Assembly: GCA_905478795.1 (NCBI GenBank)
Contig: CAJQJX010000022.1
Coordinates: 1-46,874, forward strand
Direction of reading: 5' to 3'
From: an uncultured Flavobacteriales bacterium
Lineage (GTDB): Bacteria > Bacteroidota > Bacteroidia > Flavobacteriales_D > Sanyastnellaceae
DNA: 46,874 bases
Shown here: positions 11,801 through 18,934 of the stretch, one piece after another
Layout: every line of letters begins with the position of its first letter
Position numbering within the stretch: the stretch's first letter is position 1
Notes under the pieces: model-generated
Told to the model about the DNA's origin: nothing
Databases searched by the model: none
The model's input: the letters and a program-made list of their open reading frames with translations, nothing else
Position numbers and translations under genes: made by a program

Positions 11801-13120
11801 GACATGAGTTATCGCAGTTCTTCGACCCAATTGGGAGAGTCAGCGTTGATTGTGGATGGCCAGAAGTATGTGGCCAAGCACCTTCCTTTGGAGGCATTTG
11901 ATGGAGCACTGTTTGTTCGTTCTCGGGCAAACATGGCGTCTACGATCCGTGTGGTAGAGGTCTTGGGCTCTCCGAGCATTTGCGCCCACATCCAGGATCA
12001 TGCAACGGGCGAGGTGATGGTGCTTGAGGCTGGAGCAGAGCTGGCGTTCACTTTGCCTGCCCATGTGGCAGAGGAGGGGCGGTTCACGCTGCACTCGGTA
12101 CCGTTTGGAATGGTTGAAGGCCGCTCGCCGGATTGTCCGGACAGCGAAGCGGGCGCTATCGTGATGGAGTTGGGCGCAGCTGTGGCCGACGTTACGGTGA
12201 CCAACTATGAGACGATGGAAGTGGCAGCCATGCTGTTCCAGGAGACAGGAACGTTGGAGATTCCAATGGCCCCGGGCGAGTATGCGATCATGGTGGACGC
12301 CCAAGAGGGCACTTCGATGTGTCGTGGTGGCCGCCGCCATGCATTGATTGCACCGGGCGAACAGCCAGAGTTGTTGGGCTTGGAGCCGATGCCTTCGGAT
12401 TGCAATGCGGGCATGGCCTCACTGGCGTTTGAGCTGTATGGCAGCGGCGACTACCAGACCGAACTGATGCAAGGCAATGAATCCGTTTGGTCTTCGACAC
12501 TGCCATCAGGCGAGCACCTTTTGGAGGGCATTGCCCCTGGAAACTATGTGCTTAAAGTGGACCACACATGTCTGGAGACCTACGAGTTTGTGTCTTTATT
12601 GGATGACGCAGCCCCAGGGCTGAACGCAGTGTACAACGGCTTTGTGCCGGTGGAATCCAATGGTGGGGCATGGCTGGAGGCGGCTTGCACAGTGTGCGAA
12701 ACAGGAGATGGCTTCGGCTATACCTGGCTCTTGGACGGCGAGGAAGTCGGATCAGACGCTCCCTTGGCAGTTCGCGTGGAGCAAGTGGGCACCTATGCAT
12801 TGGAGTTGGTGAGCCATGGGTTTGCCTGCACGGAAAGCGAGTCGTTTGAAATCACCGTGGGCAAGTACTTGCAAGACCAGTCCGTGGGATTGGAATGGCT
12901 GGGCATTCACGCTGGACAGTTTGGCATTCGTTTTCCACATGAGTGGAAGGGTGCCGAGTTTGGTTGGTGGGATGCTGCGGGACGATTGGTCGAGAACGGA
13001 ACAATATCTGTAGCGGCAGGAGAGGTGTTTGTGTCAGTGCCTCCAGTTCACGGTTGGACGGTATTCAAAGTGCAATCTTCTGATGGCCTTTCCCAGCGTT
13101 GGGTGGGTGTTGTGGATTGA
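5807..13120 (+). CDS. Giant secreted repeat protein B with HYR domain, T9SS-type cargo
   Basis: About 2437 residues from the ATG at 5807; an upstream TTG at 5786 is in frame but lies too close to the putative promoter. The N-terminus is unusually long, with two hydrophobic stretches. The second ends in NAEAQ near residue 69 and is the likely signal peptide. Next comes a domain starting HIAFVGFEPVNDGDFAF (about 6025-6560), resembling a widespread lamin-tail-like secreted domain I recall but cannot name. Then follow about seven Ig-like repeats (7140-9330), one a clear HYR domain (7702-7962, DNCSVASV...GTTVVTWTVTDASGN). After them are cysteine repeats at 9343 and 10099, the parallel-beta-like and WNMVFNPYQ regions, and a C-terminal extension identical to gene A over 843 bp. 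A sorting-like end (DAAGRLVENG) closes the protein. It is presumably a surface adhesin or matrix protein. Confidence 0.88.
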   Translation: MPLNHRGAALFPNKRTTAFTFLFDLLGFVHLGHAQTTTCSTSSRLALRTPARVLLFFCLVCFVANAEAQTEEGHIAFVGFEPVNDGDFAFVAIEDIPANQVIYFISDGGWDGSGSVDDASKALTWTADAGGMSAGEVCYFQNPKNNAGNSPSTGSASGNNWDLKKEGLYAYVGTSAGTSNPTFLAFVAPENDGTNASYVPPNIEGQVLLLDDNSDDVWYYSGSKSDQGAMRGYLEKLRTWSNWSTGSVSNFSSTASFSVQSGATLLYSEDASNYPKEHGFKDGSVITDSGKTSRPYSANSESQFSIDVTAAANNRPKEFRAEGDRDDRMWKAKETDGVVKWISRDIDISGATGISASLQLLKANKNSASEYIKLYATVDDGTAQLLASFFDDCSGNGTCSNTFLSGSVTGTGSTMTIEVWVSNGSDSKAEYKWTDLEVTGSVSACSDVVVTANQATVSLDSNGAVSISAGESGADVTVSSTGDCFTLTGYEISKTSASAGFGSSVSFDCNETGSQNIWVRATDGTNVSAATATTVTVQDVTPPTIGALSGTYYLGQGGGSTASTRRIWWATATDGNGDNCGLAIKKVSKTGNDWGSATNFVDFDCSELGQQTIYLQGTDAAGNVAEGSGTITIADNTLPTITAPTTVNANTSSYGGTCSVPGSLALGSPTTADNCSVASVTNDAPSSYAVGTTVVTWTVTDASGNTATATQNVVVTDDQIPTTPTVVTTSFQLNMGSVVVGVSDLSISASDNCTDSGSLTYEISRDAVTWGSTVSFGCSDATGQSWPIYVRATDAANNTSANGVGYVTITDAALQAVGQNVTVSLAADGSYTLTAAEVDNGSSGNCSSSLSVAPNAFDCNNLGGNEVTLTVSDGSTSDVTTVTVTVEDNTMPNATQITGGALSKNLSALGSGTILPADVYIAGNPLDRCTADEDLDIQIKRVGGAWGSSVAVDCNDVGTPFTVDVRIEDEAGNEWIMSVNGGGAVTVTINDVIPPSIDAVSSGLTEVLSSVGTSTISASAYITASDNCTASGSLTYEISELSGSGFATTFEADCDDVGAKTFYFRVTDEATNTSAVSSETITIADNTAPTAVANALTLFLSGGTASLSAANGTFNTSSDNCAISTSQVKLSADGDGTYATSLTFTSEADYDVTLRVTDAVGNQSTATATVSVLLQVVNGCIDQTACNYDASANSDDGSCTFPGEECQSPAGGQGYVYTVNAASDGCDCSSQDFDLVYFEDFGPGGESGGQGFGYGYDGYTDVDGDGNFDEDNAAGETAWSWASADANVGNGTTDGTEADYWTTVNVVDGNGASTDTVFDGRWLLSEYTWTTQALATSDYDHFRLQIQITEDGGMESSDYIKVRLIEDDVAAGSTLAEIIDDSTTPFPAYTTVDVTQATSASAIQIRVEALNNASTEYHTFDDVVVSLWGKEGCTDSNASSGYDATAQVDDGSCVYEFTTAYSRYDGGFEDKLWAGTACPEGNCGSAPYLDAKQVDANGQTSGTTFNYVISNGTTVTVNGTTDIDGDPTTKDLFVRDLTIKSGGALVIPAGKRLRVMGTYKDEDGNGVSGSGMLCIDGGFEIPSDGPAVVTVQDFELPPGSSVDVADGKTLAIEGDLAFGSTDPASVSGLVELSGSMAQTISGDGATLDELQISNTAGVTVNDSLEIQGRLTLDASTELAMGNNPLVFASRAVSGSPGDDKTAVLDAIPASASITGPPARAMQSSNTSFTAEVERYMALDGDGVTNWGYTMFGTSVVGATVSDLNGTTDFYSAGWPGSDYPNSTSTVSFWDEPTGSIVYASSSTASLTDRGSWVFMYGSQTPTMKIDGVLNDHQLGGSDKVFSVTRQGPDSLSAGWNMVFNPYQAKLDWDALYESNSNSSVIEDQFLVFDTQLRRFRRYGKNTSGVQWTNEQEAGEDSVAMRYVNPGQGFWVRVKSGVSTGSLTLNPSMIDNDGTSVDFIRSESEGVFEALLEVENDNGASRMLLRFGADGSTEEYVVGDMSYRSSSTQLGESALIVDGQKYVAKHLPLEAFDGALFVRSRANMASTIRVVEVLGSPSICAHIQDHATGEVMVLEAGAELAFTLPAHVAEEGRFTLHSVPFGMVEGRSPDCPDSEAGAIVMELGAAVADVTVTNYETMEVAAMLFQETGTLEIPMAPGEYAIMVDAQEGTSMCRGGRRHALIAPGEQPELLGLEPMPSDCNAGMASLAFELYGSGDYQTELMQGNESVWSSTLPSGEHLLEGIAPGNYVLKVDHTCLETYEFVSLLDDAAPGLNAVYNGFVPVESNGGAWLEAACTVCETGDGFGYTWLLDGEEVGSDAPLAVRVEQVGTYALELVSHGFACTESESFEITVGKYLQDQSVGLEWLGIHAGQFGIRFPHEWKGAEFGWWDAAGRLVENGTISVAAGEVFVSVPPVHGWTVFKVQSSDGLSQRWVGVVD
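12068..12910 (+). repeat. Exact 843-bp direct repeat, copy 2
   Basis: Identical to 4522-5364. The borders are sharp. Upstream, gene B has CCCATGTG where gene A has GCACAGCAG; downstream, gene B continues GCTGGACAG against AACGGGATG. The tract ends where the divergent sorting-like domains begin. Confidence 0.97.
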
Positions 13121-13143
13121 TTGGAGGAAAATAGCGGATAAGG

Positions 13144-13169
13144 AAAAGGGGGGCGTGGCCCCCCTTTTT
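13144..13169 (+). terminator. Intrinsic terminator after surface gene B
   Basis: GGGGGGC (13148-13154), loop GTG, GCCCCCC (13158-13164), flanked by AAAA and TTTTT. It lies about 25 nt after the stop codon and has the same layout as the terminator of gene A. Confidence 0.9.
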
Positions 13170-13259
13170 GTGAATACAATGTTTTTAATCTTGGGAAGCG
13201 AATAGGCGTTTAATCCGTAGATTTCATCGACCGAACTCCATTTTTGTTCTATAAATGGC

Positions 13260-13267
13260 TATATTTG
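13260..13267 (+). promoter_or_regulatory. TAnnTTTG promoter box for surface gene C
   Basis: TATATTTG is a perfect match to the Bacteroidota -7 element and would give a leader of about 18-20 nt before the ATG at 13292. A second TTTGC lies directly before the ATG but lacks a proper TA at the right distance. Confidence 0.6.
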
Positions 13268-13291
13268 TAGACGAATCTGATATTATTTGCG

Positions 13292-16200
13292 ATGAAAGCC
13301 TCCTATCTGCTGCTTGCTTTTTTGCTGTCTCCATTTTTTTGGATTCATGCCCAAACTGATCTGTTTTCGGAGACCTTCTCCGACAATTCAGGCATTATTG
13401 CGTCGCAAACTGTTTTTGAAGCGGGGTCTGCTAGTCGCTCGTATTGGGCCGTTAGCGGTCCAACACCTCCCAATAACTCCGGTGGTGAATTGTCGTGGGT
13501 GAACGCCGAAGTGACCTGTTCTTGGGTTTCTCAGACGGTTAAGGTTTCCGGTTATTCCTCTTTGAAGTTGAATGTCGAGATGACCGAAGCAGGTTCTTTT
13601 TCTGGGACCGATGAACTGTACATCTATGTTTATGAGGACGGTGTAGAGCGTTTGGTTTCATCACAGTTGGGCAATGATTTTGAGTCGCTGTCTATTGTCA
13701 ACGAGACGTGTACAGCCTCCAATAGCCTCCAGGTGCTCATTCTGCTTCGCAATGATGGTTTCGTTGACGCTATCTATTTAGATGAGGTGTCCATTACGGG
13801 CATTCAGTCTTTCGTTGACATTGACATGGACGGAGTTGACGACGCCAGCGATGCTTGTATTGACATCGATGGTGATGGCACCTGTGACAGTGCTGATCCC
13901 GAAATCATGTTGATGGACGAGGATTTTTCCGCTTATGCATTGGGTACAGGTTTGGCGCAGTACAATTCTACCGATGTCAATAATGATGCGGGTGTGGCTG
14001 TTATTCAGGGAGGCTTGGGGGCAGGTGATGCCAATTGGACGCTGTTGGGTGAAGAGCAAAAAGGTATCGTTGGAATTCGCGCCGATGGCGGGTCTCAATA
14101 TCTCGCCATGAATCGAACGGGAATAGGCACAGCAGATACCACGACGGTTACCTTGATGACGCGTGACTTGAACGTGACCAATGTAACATCTCCAAAGGTG
14201 CGTTTGGTAGGAAGCGAGACATCAGACTTCGAGGAAGATGACGTGACAGGGGGCCTTGTATTCTATTTCATAGAAGATGGTGTTCAGCGTGAGGTGCTCC
14301 ATGTCCAAGGTGAGTTCACCTCTTTTGATCAAACCATTGCGTCTTCGGCTGTCCATTCCCTTGTCATCGTGGTCAAAGGCTATGCGATGTGGCAATCTCA
14401 TCTTCGGCTTGAGCAGATTTCTGTCTTTGGAGACTATTGCCAGACCGGAAAGGACGTGAACGGAAATTGTCAAGATTTAGGATGTATGGACGTTCGGGCT
14501 TGTTCTTACAATGCATTGGCCATCACTTCCGACCCGACCCAATGCAAATACATTGGAGACGCTTGTGATGACGGGGACGCGTCGAACTTTTCTGACCGCT
14601 ATGAAAACGCGGGTGATGGCACGTGCAATTGTCAAGGGTTCTCCTTGCAAACGATTTACCTCGAGAATTTCGCCACTAACGGGGCAGCTCAAGGTGGCCT
14701 GGACTATGGTTATGATGGGTCACTTGACCTCGATGGTGACGGCATTCAAAATGAGGACAACGCTGCCCTAGAGACGGAGTGGACTTTTGAATTTGAGGAC
14801 GCGAGCGTAGGTACGGGGTCAGGCATGAATCCTTCGCCTTTCTATTTCGCAACCAAGGAGGTGTCTGCGGACACTGTCATGAGGTCGTTCAATACCAACG
14901 GAGATTTTATGCGTTGGTCTACCCGTGCCATTTCTGTCGCCAGCTTTGACAGCGTTTATGTGACGGGCGAGCTGATTGGTCTCGGTGGTCAAGCGGCCTC
15001 TGACTATGCCCGCATGGGGTGGGAGGACGGCTCCACCTTGCAGTCACCGTTGCTGGCAGAGATTGCGGGAGTATCGAGTGCGACTTTAACGGTGAACGAA
15101 AAGGTCAATGCCACATCAGGGTCGTTGACCATTCAAGTGGAGGTAGAAAACAACACTTCAGGATCAAACATTACGGCCTCTCATGCGTTTGACGAGATTG
15201 GCGTCTTTGGCTTGAAGCGGGGTTGTACGGACCCGGATGCGAGCAACTACGATGCTTCACCTTCAGACGGGCTCGTTGCATTGTCAGAAGATGGTTCTTG
15301 TGAGTATGATTGGCCGACGGTGTACAGCAGGAAAGATGGAGAGCTCAACGGAACCATCTGGGCAGGCAAGTCGTGCAGCGAAGCAGGCTATACCTGCAAT
15401 GCATCTTCCCTCTACATTGACATCCATTCGGTGACCGAGAGTGGAACGCGCCATGCGGTTATCTCGGCCAACACAACAGTGACTGTTCCATCTGGGAGCT
15501 ACACTTTGGGAGAGCTGACTTTGGAGGCAGGGGCAGAACTGGTCATTCCATCGGGATTGACGTTAACTGTAGACGGCGATGTCCATCACAAGGGAGGCAC
15601 TGTTTCAGGAACAGGCCGCCTGATTGTCAAAGGAGAAATGGAGTTGGCTGCAGGGGTCACCAATGTCGAGTTGCATGACTTCACGTTTGCCTCAGGTGGA
15701 CAACTGGCCTTGACCGAAGGAGCCGTGCTTCAAGTCAAAGGCGACCTGACCATCGACGATGGCAGCTTGATTTCAGGAAAGATTGAATTGACTGGAACTT
15801 CTGCTCAAACAGTTACAGGGCTTGACGTTCGATTCGATACGCTGCGCGTCGCGAGTGCGGGGGTGACGTTCGCCGCGGACGCGCGCATTACCGGTGTTTT
15901 GGACATTGACCAAGGCGTGGTCGAAATGAACGGAAATGAGCTCACTTTCTCTTCTGATGCCAATGGCACAGGCATGTTGGACATGATTGCCAATGGCGCC
16001 AGCTTAGAGGACAACAGCACCGGTTCCCAAGAGGCTGTCAGTGCTGTGGTAAAGCGTTACATCGCACCCGATTCAGACGGCGTCACCAATTGGGGCTATT
16101 CGCTTTTTGGGAGTCCATTGACGGGGGCGACCATGAGCGACTTCAGCAATGCGACCGACTTCTATTACGCTGGCGTACCGGGGTCTGATTACCCCAACTC

Positions 16201-18136
16201 AACTTCGACCGTTCAATTCTGGAGTGAAAAGAAGGGGGGGATTGTCTATCCATCGAGTCAAAACACCGCTCTGGATACGCTCGGTGGAGCTTGGTTGTTC
16301 ATGTATGGGTCTCAAACGCCCACACTTCACACTACGGGAAAACTCCGGAATCATGCATCGGGCGGATCTGTGAGCCTCCCTGTTACCCGCACGCCTTCCA
16401 GCTCTTACGACGGATGGAATTTGGTGTACAACCCCTATCAAGCGAAGTTGGATTGGAATGCAATCGCGGATTATGGTTCTAATGGGAGTTTGATCGAGGA
16501 CCAGTACTTGGTGTTTGATACCCAAGCCAGAATCTTCAAGGTGTATTCGGAGTCAACACCGGAGTTGAATTCAGCTCCTCAATACATCTTGCCTGGTCAG
16601 GGGTTTTGGGTCAGGATGAACCACGCTTCAGACACGACAGGAACCCTGGTTGTTCCCAGCGCTGCTATTGAGGTAGCTGGAGGCGATGAGGTTTTTATCC
16701 GAAGCGAAAGTGCCGGTGATTTTGAAGCCCGCCTTGTGGTGGAGGTCGAGAATGAATTTGGTTCAGGAACCGTTGTTATGCGCATTGGCGACCAAGGAGC
16801 AGTGGAATACCTTCCTTCTTACGACCTCAGTTACAGGGGCGGTTCGGGTTCTTACCCTGGCAAAATCGCAGTGCAGGCTGGAGATTGGCGCTGCAGTGCG
16901 AAAGCCTTGCCAACCAATGCTACAGCGGATTTGTATGTCAAATCCAAAGCCAACACCGAGACCACCATGCGTGTGGTTGGGTTTACAGAAGGGGCGCAGG
17001 TTTGTGTAACAATCACAGATACTGAGACCGGTGACGTCATGGTTTCCCGAGTGGGCGATGCAATGACCTTCACGCTCCCTTCACATGAGGCTGAGGAAGG
17101 ACGATTTGTACTACAGGTTGTGCCAAGTGCGACCGTGGCTGCGCGTCCGCCGAGCTGTCCAGAGATGAACAACGGCCGTGTTCAAGTTTCCTTGGGTGCA
17201 GAGCCTACCAATGTGCTGTTGACGGACGGTGGAGACAACGTATTGGATCAGATCATTGGCGCGACAGGATCTGCAGCCTTTGAAAACCTAGCGCCTGGTG
17301 AATATGGCCTGGTGGTGGCTGGCCCTGAGATGTTGTGTGGCACTGAGCGCCGTCTTTTCTCGGTGACGCCAGGTGAGCAGCCTGAGTTGCTCGGCCTCGA
17401 TTGGGAGGTGCCTTCATGCAATGCGGGAGAAGTCTCTCTGGATTTTGAATTGTATGGAAATGGAGATTTTGTGACTTCGTTGCGATTGGGCAATGAATCC
17501 GTTTGGTCCAATGTCGAGGATGGAGGAGAGGTGTCTTTGAGTGGATTGGCCCCTGGCACTTACGCACTCGAGGTAGAGCACTTGTGTCTGGAAGAGACCG
17601 TCGTGCTTGACCTCTATGACCCTTCTGCTGTCACAGCTGAGGCCGATTACGATGCGATGGTGGTGATGGATCCGATTGGAGGCACCGCTTTGGAAGCCAT
17701 TTCTACCTGTTGGGGAGAGGAGGCTTACCGTTGGGTAGTCAATGGAGAAATCGCAGGTGAGAATGAGCCCTTGTTCTTTCCTGTGGAGACTACTGGTGGG
17801 CATGTAGTAGAGCTCGAAGCGTGGAACGCGACTTGTTCTGACATCATTGAACTGCCATTCTTAGTGGTCAACTGGAACGAAGCACGCATCCTGGATACTC
17901 CGATTACTGTGAGCGAGGATGCAAGCCACTGGACGTTTGTGTTTGGACGTGACTTGGGAGCGACCCAGCTCCGCATGCTGGACGCAGCTGGCCGCACGGT
18001 GTGGTCAGGACAGGTGCAGGCCGAAGAAGGATATGTCTACCGCGTGGCCCGTCCCGATGTTGCAGGAACTTACCTGATGCAGGTCATCGGTGACGCGGGA
18101 CAGTGGGGCCTCCCATTGCTCAACGCAGGATTCTGA
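13292..18136 (+). CDS. Giant secreted protein C, paralogue of A and B without Ig-like repeats
   Basis: 1614 residues with a clean signal peptide (MKASYLLLAFLLSPFFWIHA, then Q). There are no HYR-type repeats. Instead there are two or three jelly-roll-like segments, each ending in an '...LDEVSITG' or '...EQISVFG' strand. A calcium-type DIDGDGTCDSADP motif lies near 13860 and cysteine repeats near 14480 (ACSYNALA) and 15221 (GCTDPDASNYDAS). From about residue 678 it follows proteins A and B: YSRKDGELNGTIWAGKSC, the parallel-beta-like region, WNLVYNPYQAKLDW near 1043, the C-terminal extension (GEQPELLGL) and a sorting-like end (MLDAAGRTVWSG). Its C-terminal extension has diverged from A and B and took no part in the exact repeat. 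Own promoter box and terminator suggest a single-gene transcript. Function unknown; probably exported by T9SS. Confidence 0.87.
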   Translation: MKASYLLLAFLLSPFFWIHAQTDLFSETFSDNSGIIASQTVFEAGSASRSYWAVSGPTPPNNSGGELSWVNAEVTCSWVSQTVKVSGYSSLKLNVEMTEAGSFSGTDELYIYVYEDGVERLVSSQLGNDFESLSIVNETCTASNSLQVLILLRNDGFVDAIYLDEVSITGIQSFVDIDMDGVDDASDACIDIDGDGTCDSADPEIMLMDEDFSAYALGTGLAQYNSTDVNNDAGVAVIQGGLGAGDANWTLLGEEQKGIVGIRADGGSQYLAMNRTGIGTADTTTVTLMTRDLNVTNVTSPKVRLVGSETSDFEEDDVTGGLVFYFIEDGVQREVLHVQGEFTSFDQTIASSAVHSLVIVVKGYAMWQSHLRLEQISVFGDYCQTGKDVNGNCQDLGCMDVRACSYNALAITSDPTQCKYIGDACDDGDASNFSDRYENAGDGTCNCQGFSLQTIYLENFATNGAAQGGLDYGYDGSLDLDGDGIQNEDNAALETEWTFEFEDASVGTGSGMNPSPFYFATKEVSADTVMRSFNTNGDFMRWSTRAISVASFDSVYVTGELIGLGGQAASDYARMGWEDGSTLQSPLLAEIAGVSSATLTVNEKVNATSGSLTIQVEVENNTSGSNITASHAFDEIGVFGLKRGCTDPDASNYDASPSDGLVALSEDGSCEYDWPTVYSRKDGELNGTIWAGKSCSEAGYTCNASSLYIDIHSVTESGTRHAVISANTTVTVPSGSYTLGELTLEAGAELVIPSGLTLTVDGDVHHKGGTVSGTGRLIVKGEMELAAGVTNVELHDFTFASGGQLALTEGAVLQVKGDLTIDDGSLISGKIELTGTSAQTVTGLDVRFDTLRVASAGVTFAADARITGVLDIDQGVVEMNGNELTFSSDANGTGMLDMIANGASLEDNSTGSQEAVSAVVKRYIAPDSDGVTNWGYSLFGSPLTGATMSDFSNATDFYYAGVPGSDYPNSTSTVQFWSEKKGGIVYPSSQNTALDTLGGAWLFMYGSQTPTLHTTGKLRNHASGGSVSLPVTRTPSSSYDGWNLVYNPYQAKLDWNAIADYGSNGSLIEDQYLVFDTQARIFKVYSESTPELNSAPQYILPGQGFWVRMNHASDTTGTLVVPSAAIEVAGGDEVFIRSESAGDFEARLVVEVENEFGSGTVVMRIGDQGAVEYLPSYDLSYRGGSGSYPGKIAVQAGDWRCSAKALPTNATADLYVKSKANTETTMRVVGFTEGAQVCVTITDTETGDVMVSRVGDAMTFTLPSHEAEEGRFVLQVVPSATVAARPPSCPEMNNGRVQVSLGAEPTNVLLTDGGDNVLDQIIGATGSAAFENLAPGEYGLVVAGPEMLCGTERRLFSVTPGEQPELLGLDWEVPSCNAGEVSLDFELYGNGDFVTSLRLGNESVWSNVEDGGEVSLSGLAPGTYALEVEHLCLEETVVLDLYDPSAVTAEADYDAMVVMDPIGGTALEAISTCWGEEAYRWVVNGEIAGENEPLFFPVETTGGHVVELEAWNATCSDIIELPFLVVNWNEARILDTPITVSEDASHWTFVFGRDLGATQLRMLDAAGRTVWSGQVQAEEGYVYRVARPDVAGTYLMQVIGDAGQWGLPLLNAGF

Positions 18137-18160
18137 GCCGGAGAATACCCTCATAGGATG

Positions 18161-18216
18161 GGAATCCGGACTGTTCGTGCACACTTGTTGTGTTCGGGTG
18201 GTCCGGATTTCCTTTT
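18161..18216 (+). terminator. Probable terminator after surface gene C
   Basis: AATCCGGAC (18163-18171) pairs with GTCCGGATT (18201-18209). The loop is long (29 nt) and could fold further; CC and TTTT follow. It is weaker in form than the other two terminators because of the loop and the short T-run. Confidence 0.55.
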
Positions 18217-18316
18217 GACTGCCGATTCGCAGATTGAAACCGAAGGTGCAGTTATCATCCTGAGCAGAGGCCTAGAATGAGGCGCAGATGGCCAGGCAAG
18301 CGAGAAATCGTTTCAT
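18217..18316 (-). pseudogene. Remnant 5' end of a secreted-protein gene
   Basis: From the ATG at 18316 (minus) the frame reads MKRFLACLAICASF, then TAG (18274-18272), then ASAQDDNCTFGFNLRIGS in the same frame. Without the stop this is a textbook signal peptide with an A-S-A-Q cleavage site and the start of a mature secreted protein. The frame soon runs into the terminator hairpin of gene C and no longer looks coding, so only a fragment is left. There is no promoter box near it. Alternatives are chance similarity over about 35 codons, or a single-base error at the TAG, though the lack of a credible downstream ORF speaks against an intact gene. Confidence 0.35.
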
Positions 18317-18442
18317 AGTACCAGGTCGGTTGGCGGGTAGGCGGTCACCAAAAAGACTGTGTAGGCGCGGGACATCGCAGTTGAGAAGCGTGTGTGGTCC
18401 AGCTCATTTTCAAATGTTTTCCAATTGCACGGTTCCCATTCC

Positions 18443-18934
18443 TCAAATGCACTTAAAGTGGTCAAACGGTTCTGAGCAGTCGTGACAACGGTAGTGTGCC
18501 TTGCAGGCCGTAGAGCCAAAAAGACTCACCATTTCGGTGCGGTCGCTTTTGCATAGAGGGCAGCGAACGCTCGGGGCTTCGCCATTCAAAGCACGCTTGT
18601 CGGCGGTCTTTCCCGGAGGCGCAATGCCATAAGCTTCGAGCTTGGCTTTGGCGCCATCCGAAAGCCAATCCGTGGTCCAAGCAGGGGCATACACCAAATC
18701 CACTTGGAGTTTTCGGCCTTCCTCCTGAGCCAATGGGGTCAGTTTATCCCGGATGTCATCGGCGATGGCGTCCATGGCCGGGCACCCCATGTAAGTCGGT
18801 GTGATGTTGACGAGAACCCCATTCTCCTGGCAATCCACGTTGCGCACGATGCCCATTTCTACAATATTGAGCACAGGGATCTCAGGGTCCGGAACCTCTT
18901 GAAGCAGCGCAAGCCAATCGTCGGCACTGCGCAT
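18443..18934 (-). CDS. paaD: Phenylacetyl-CoA epoxidase assembly protein PaaD
   Basis: 163 residues from the ATG at 18934, which overlaps the paaC stop by one base (TAATG). The N-terminal part is a MIP18/DUF59-type domain (EVPDPEIPVLNIVEMGIV; TPTYMGCPAMD). The C-terminal part is a PaaD-type metal site: CPLC, then CKAHYRCHDC and a last Cys in HFKCI. PaaD is needed for the activity of the PaaABC(E) monooxygenase and is thought to help assemble a metal or Fe-S centre, rather than being a catalytic subunit. The longer upstream frame would run into paaC and is not used. It is the last gene of the paaABCD unit. Confidence 0.93.
   Translation of the reverse strand: MRSADDWLALLQEVPDPEIPVLNIVEMGIVRNVDCQENGVLVNITPTYMGCPAMDAIADDIRDKLTPLAQEEGRKLQVDLVYAPAWTTDWLSDGAKAKLEAYGIAPPGKTADKRALNGEAPSVRCPLCKSDRTEMVSLFGSTACKAHYRCHDCSEPFDHFKCI

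Larger units (their letters stand above)
18137..18442. other. Intergenic region between surface gene C and the paa genes
   Basis: This 306-bp gap between convergent units holds the terminator-like hairpin of gene C (18161-18216) and, on the minus strand, the remnant of a signal-peptide-bearing gene (18217-18316). I see no intact gene, tRNA or promoter box in the remainder. Confidence 0.7.
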
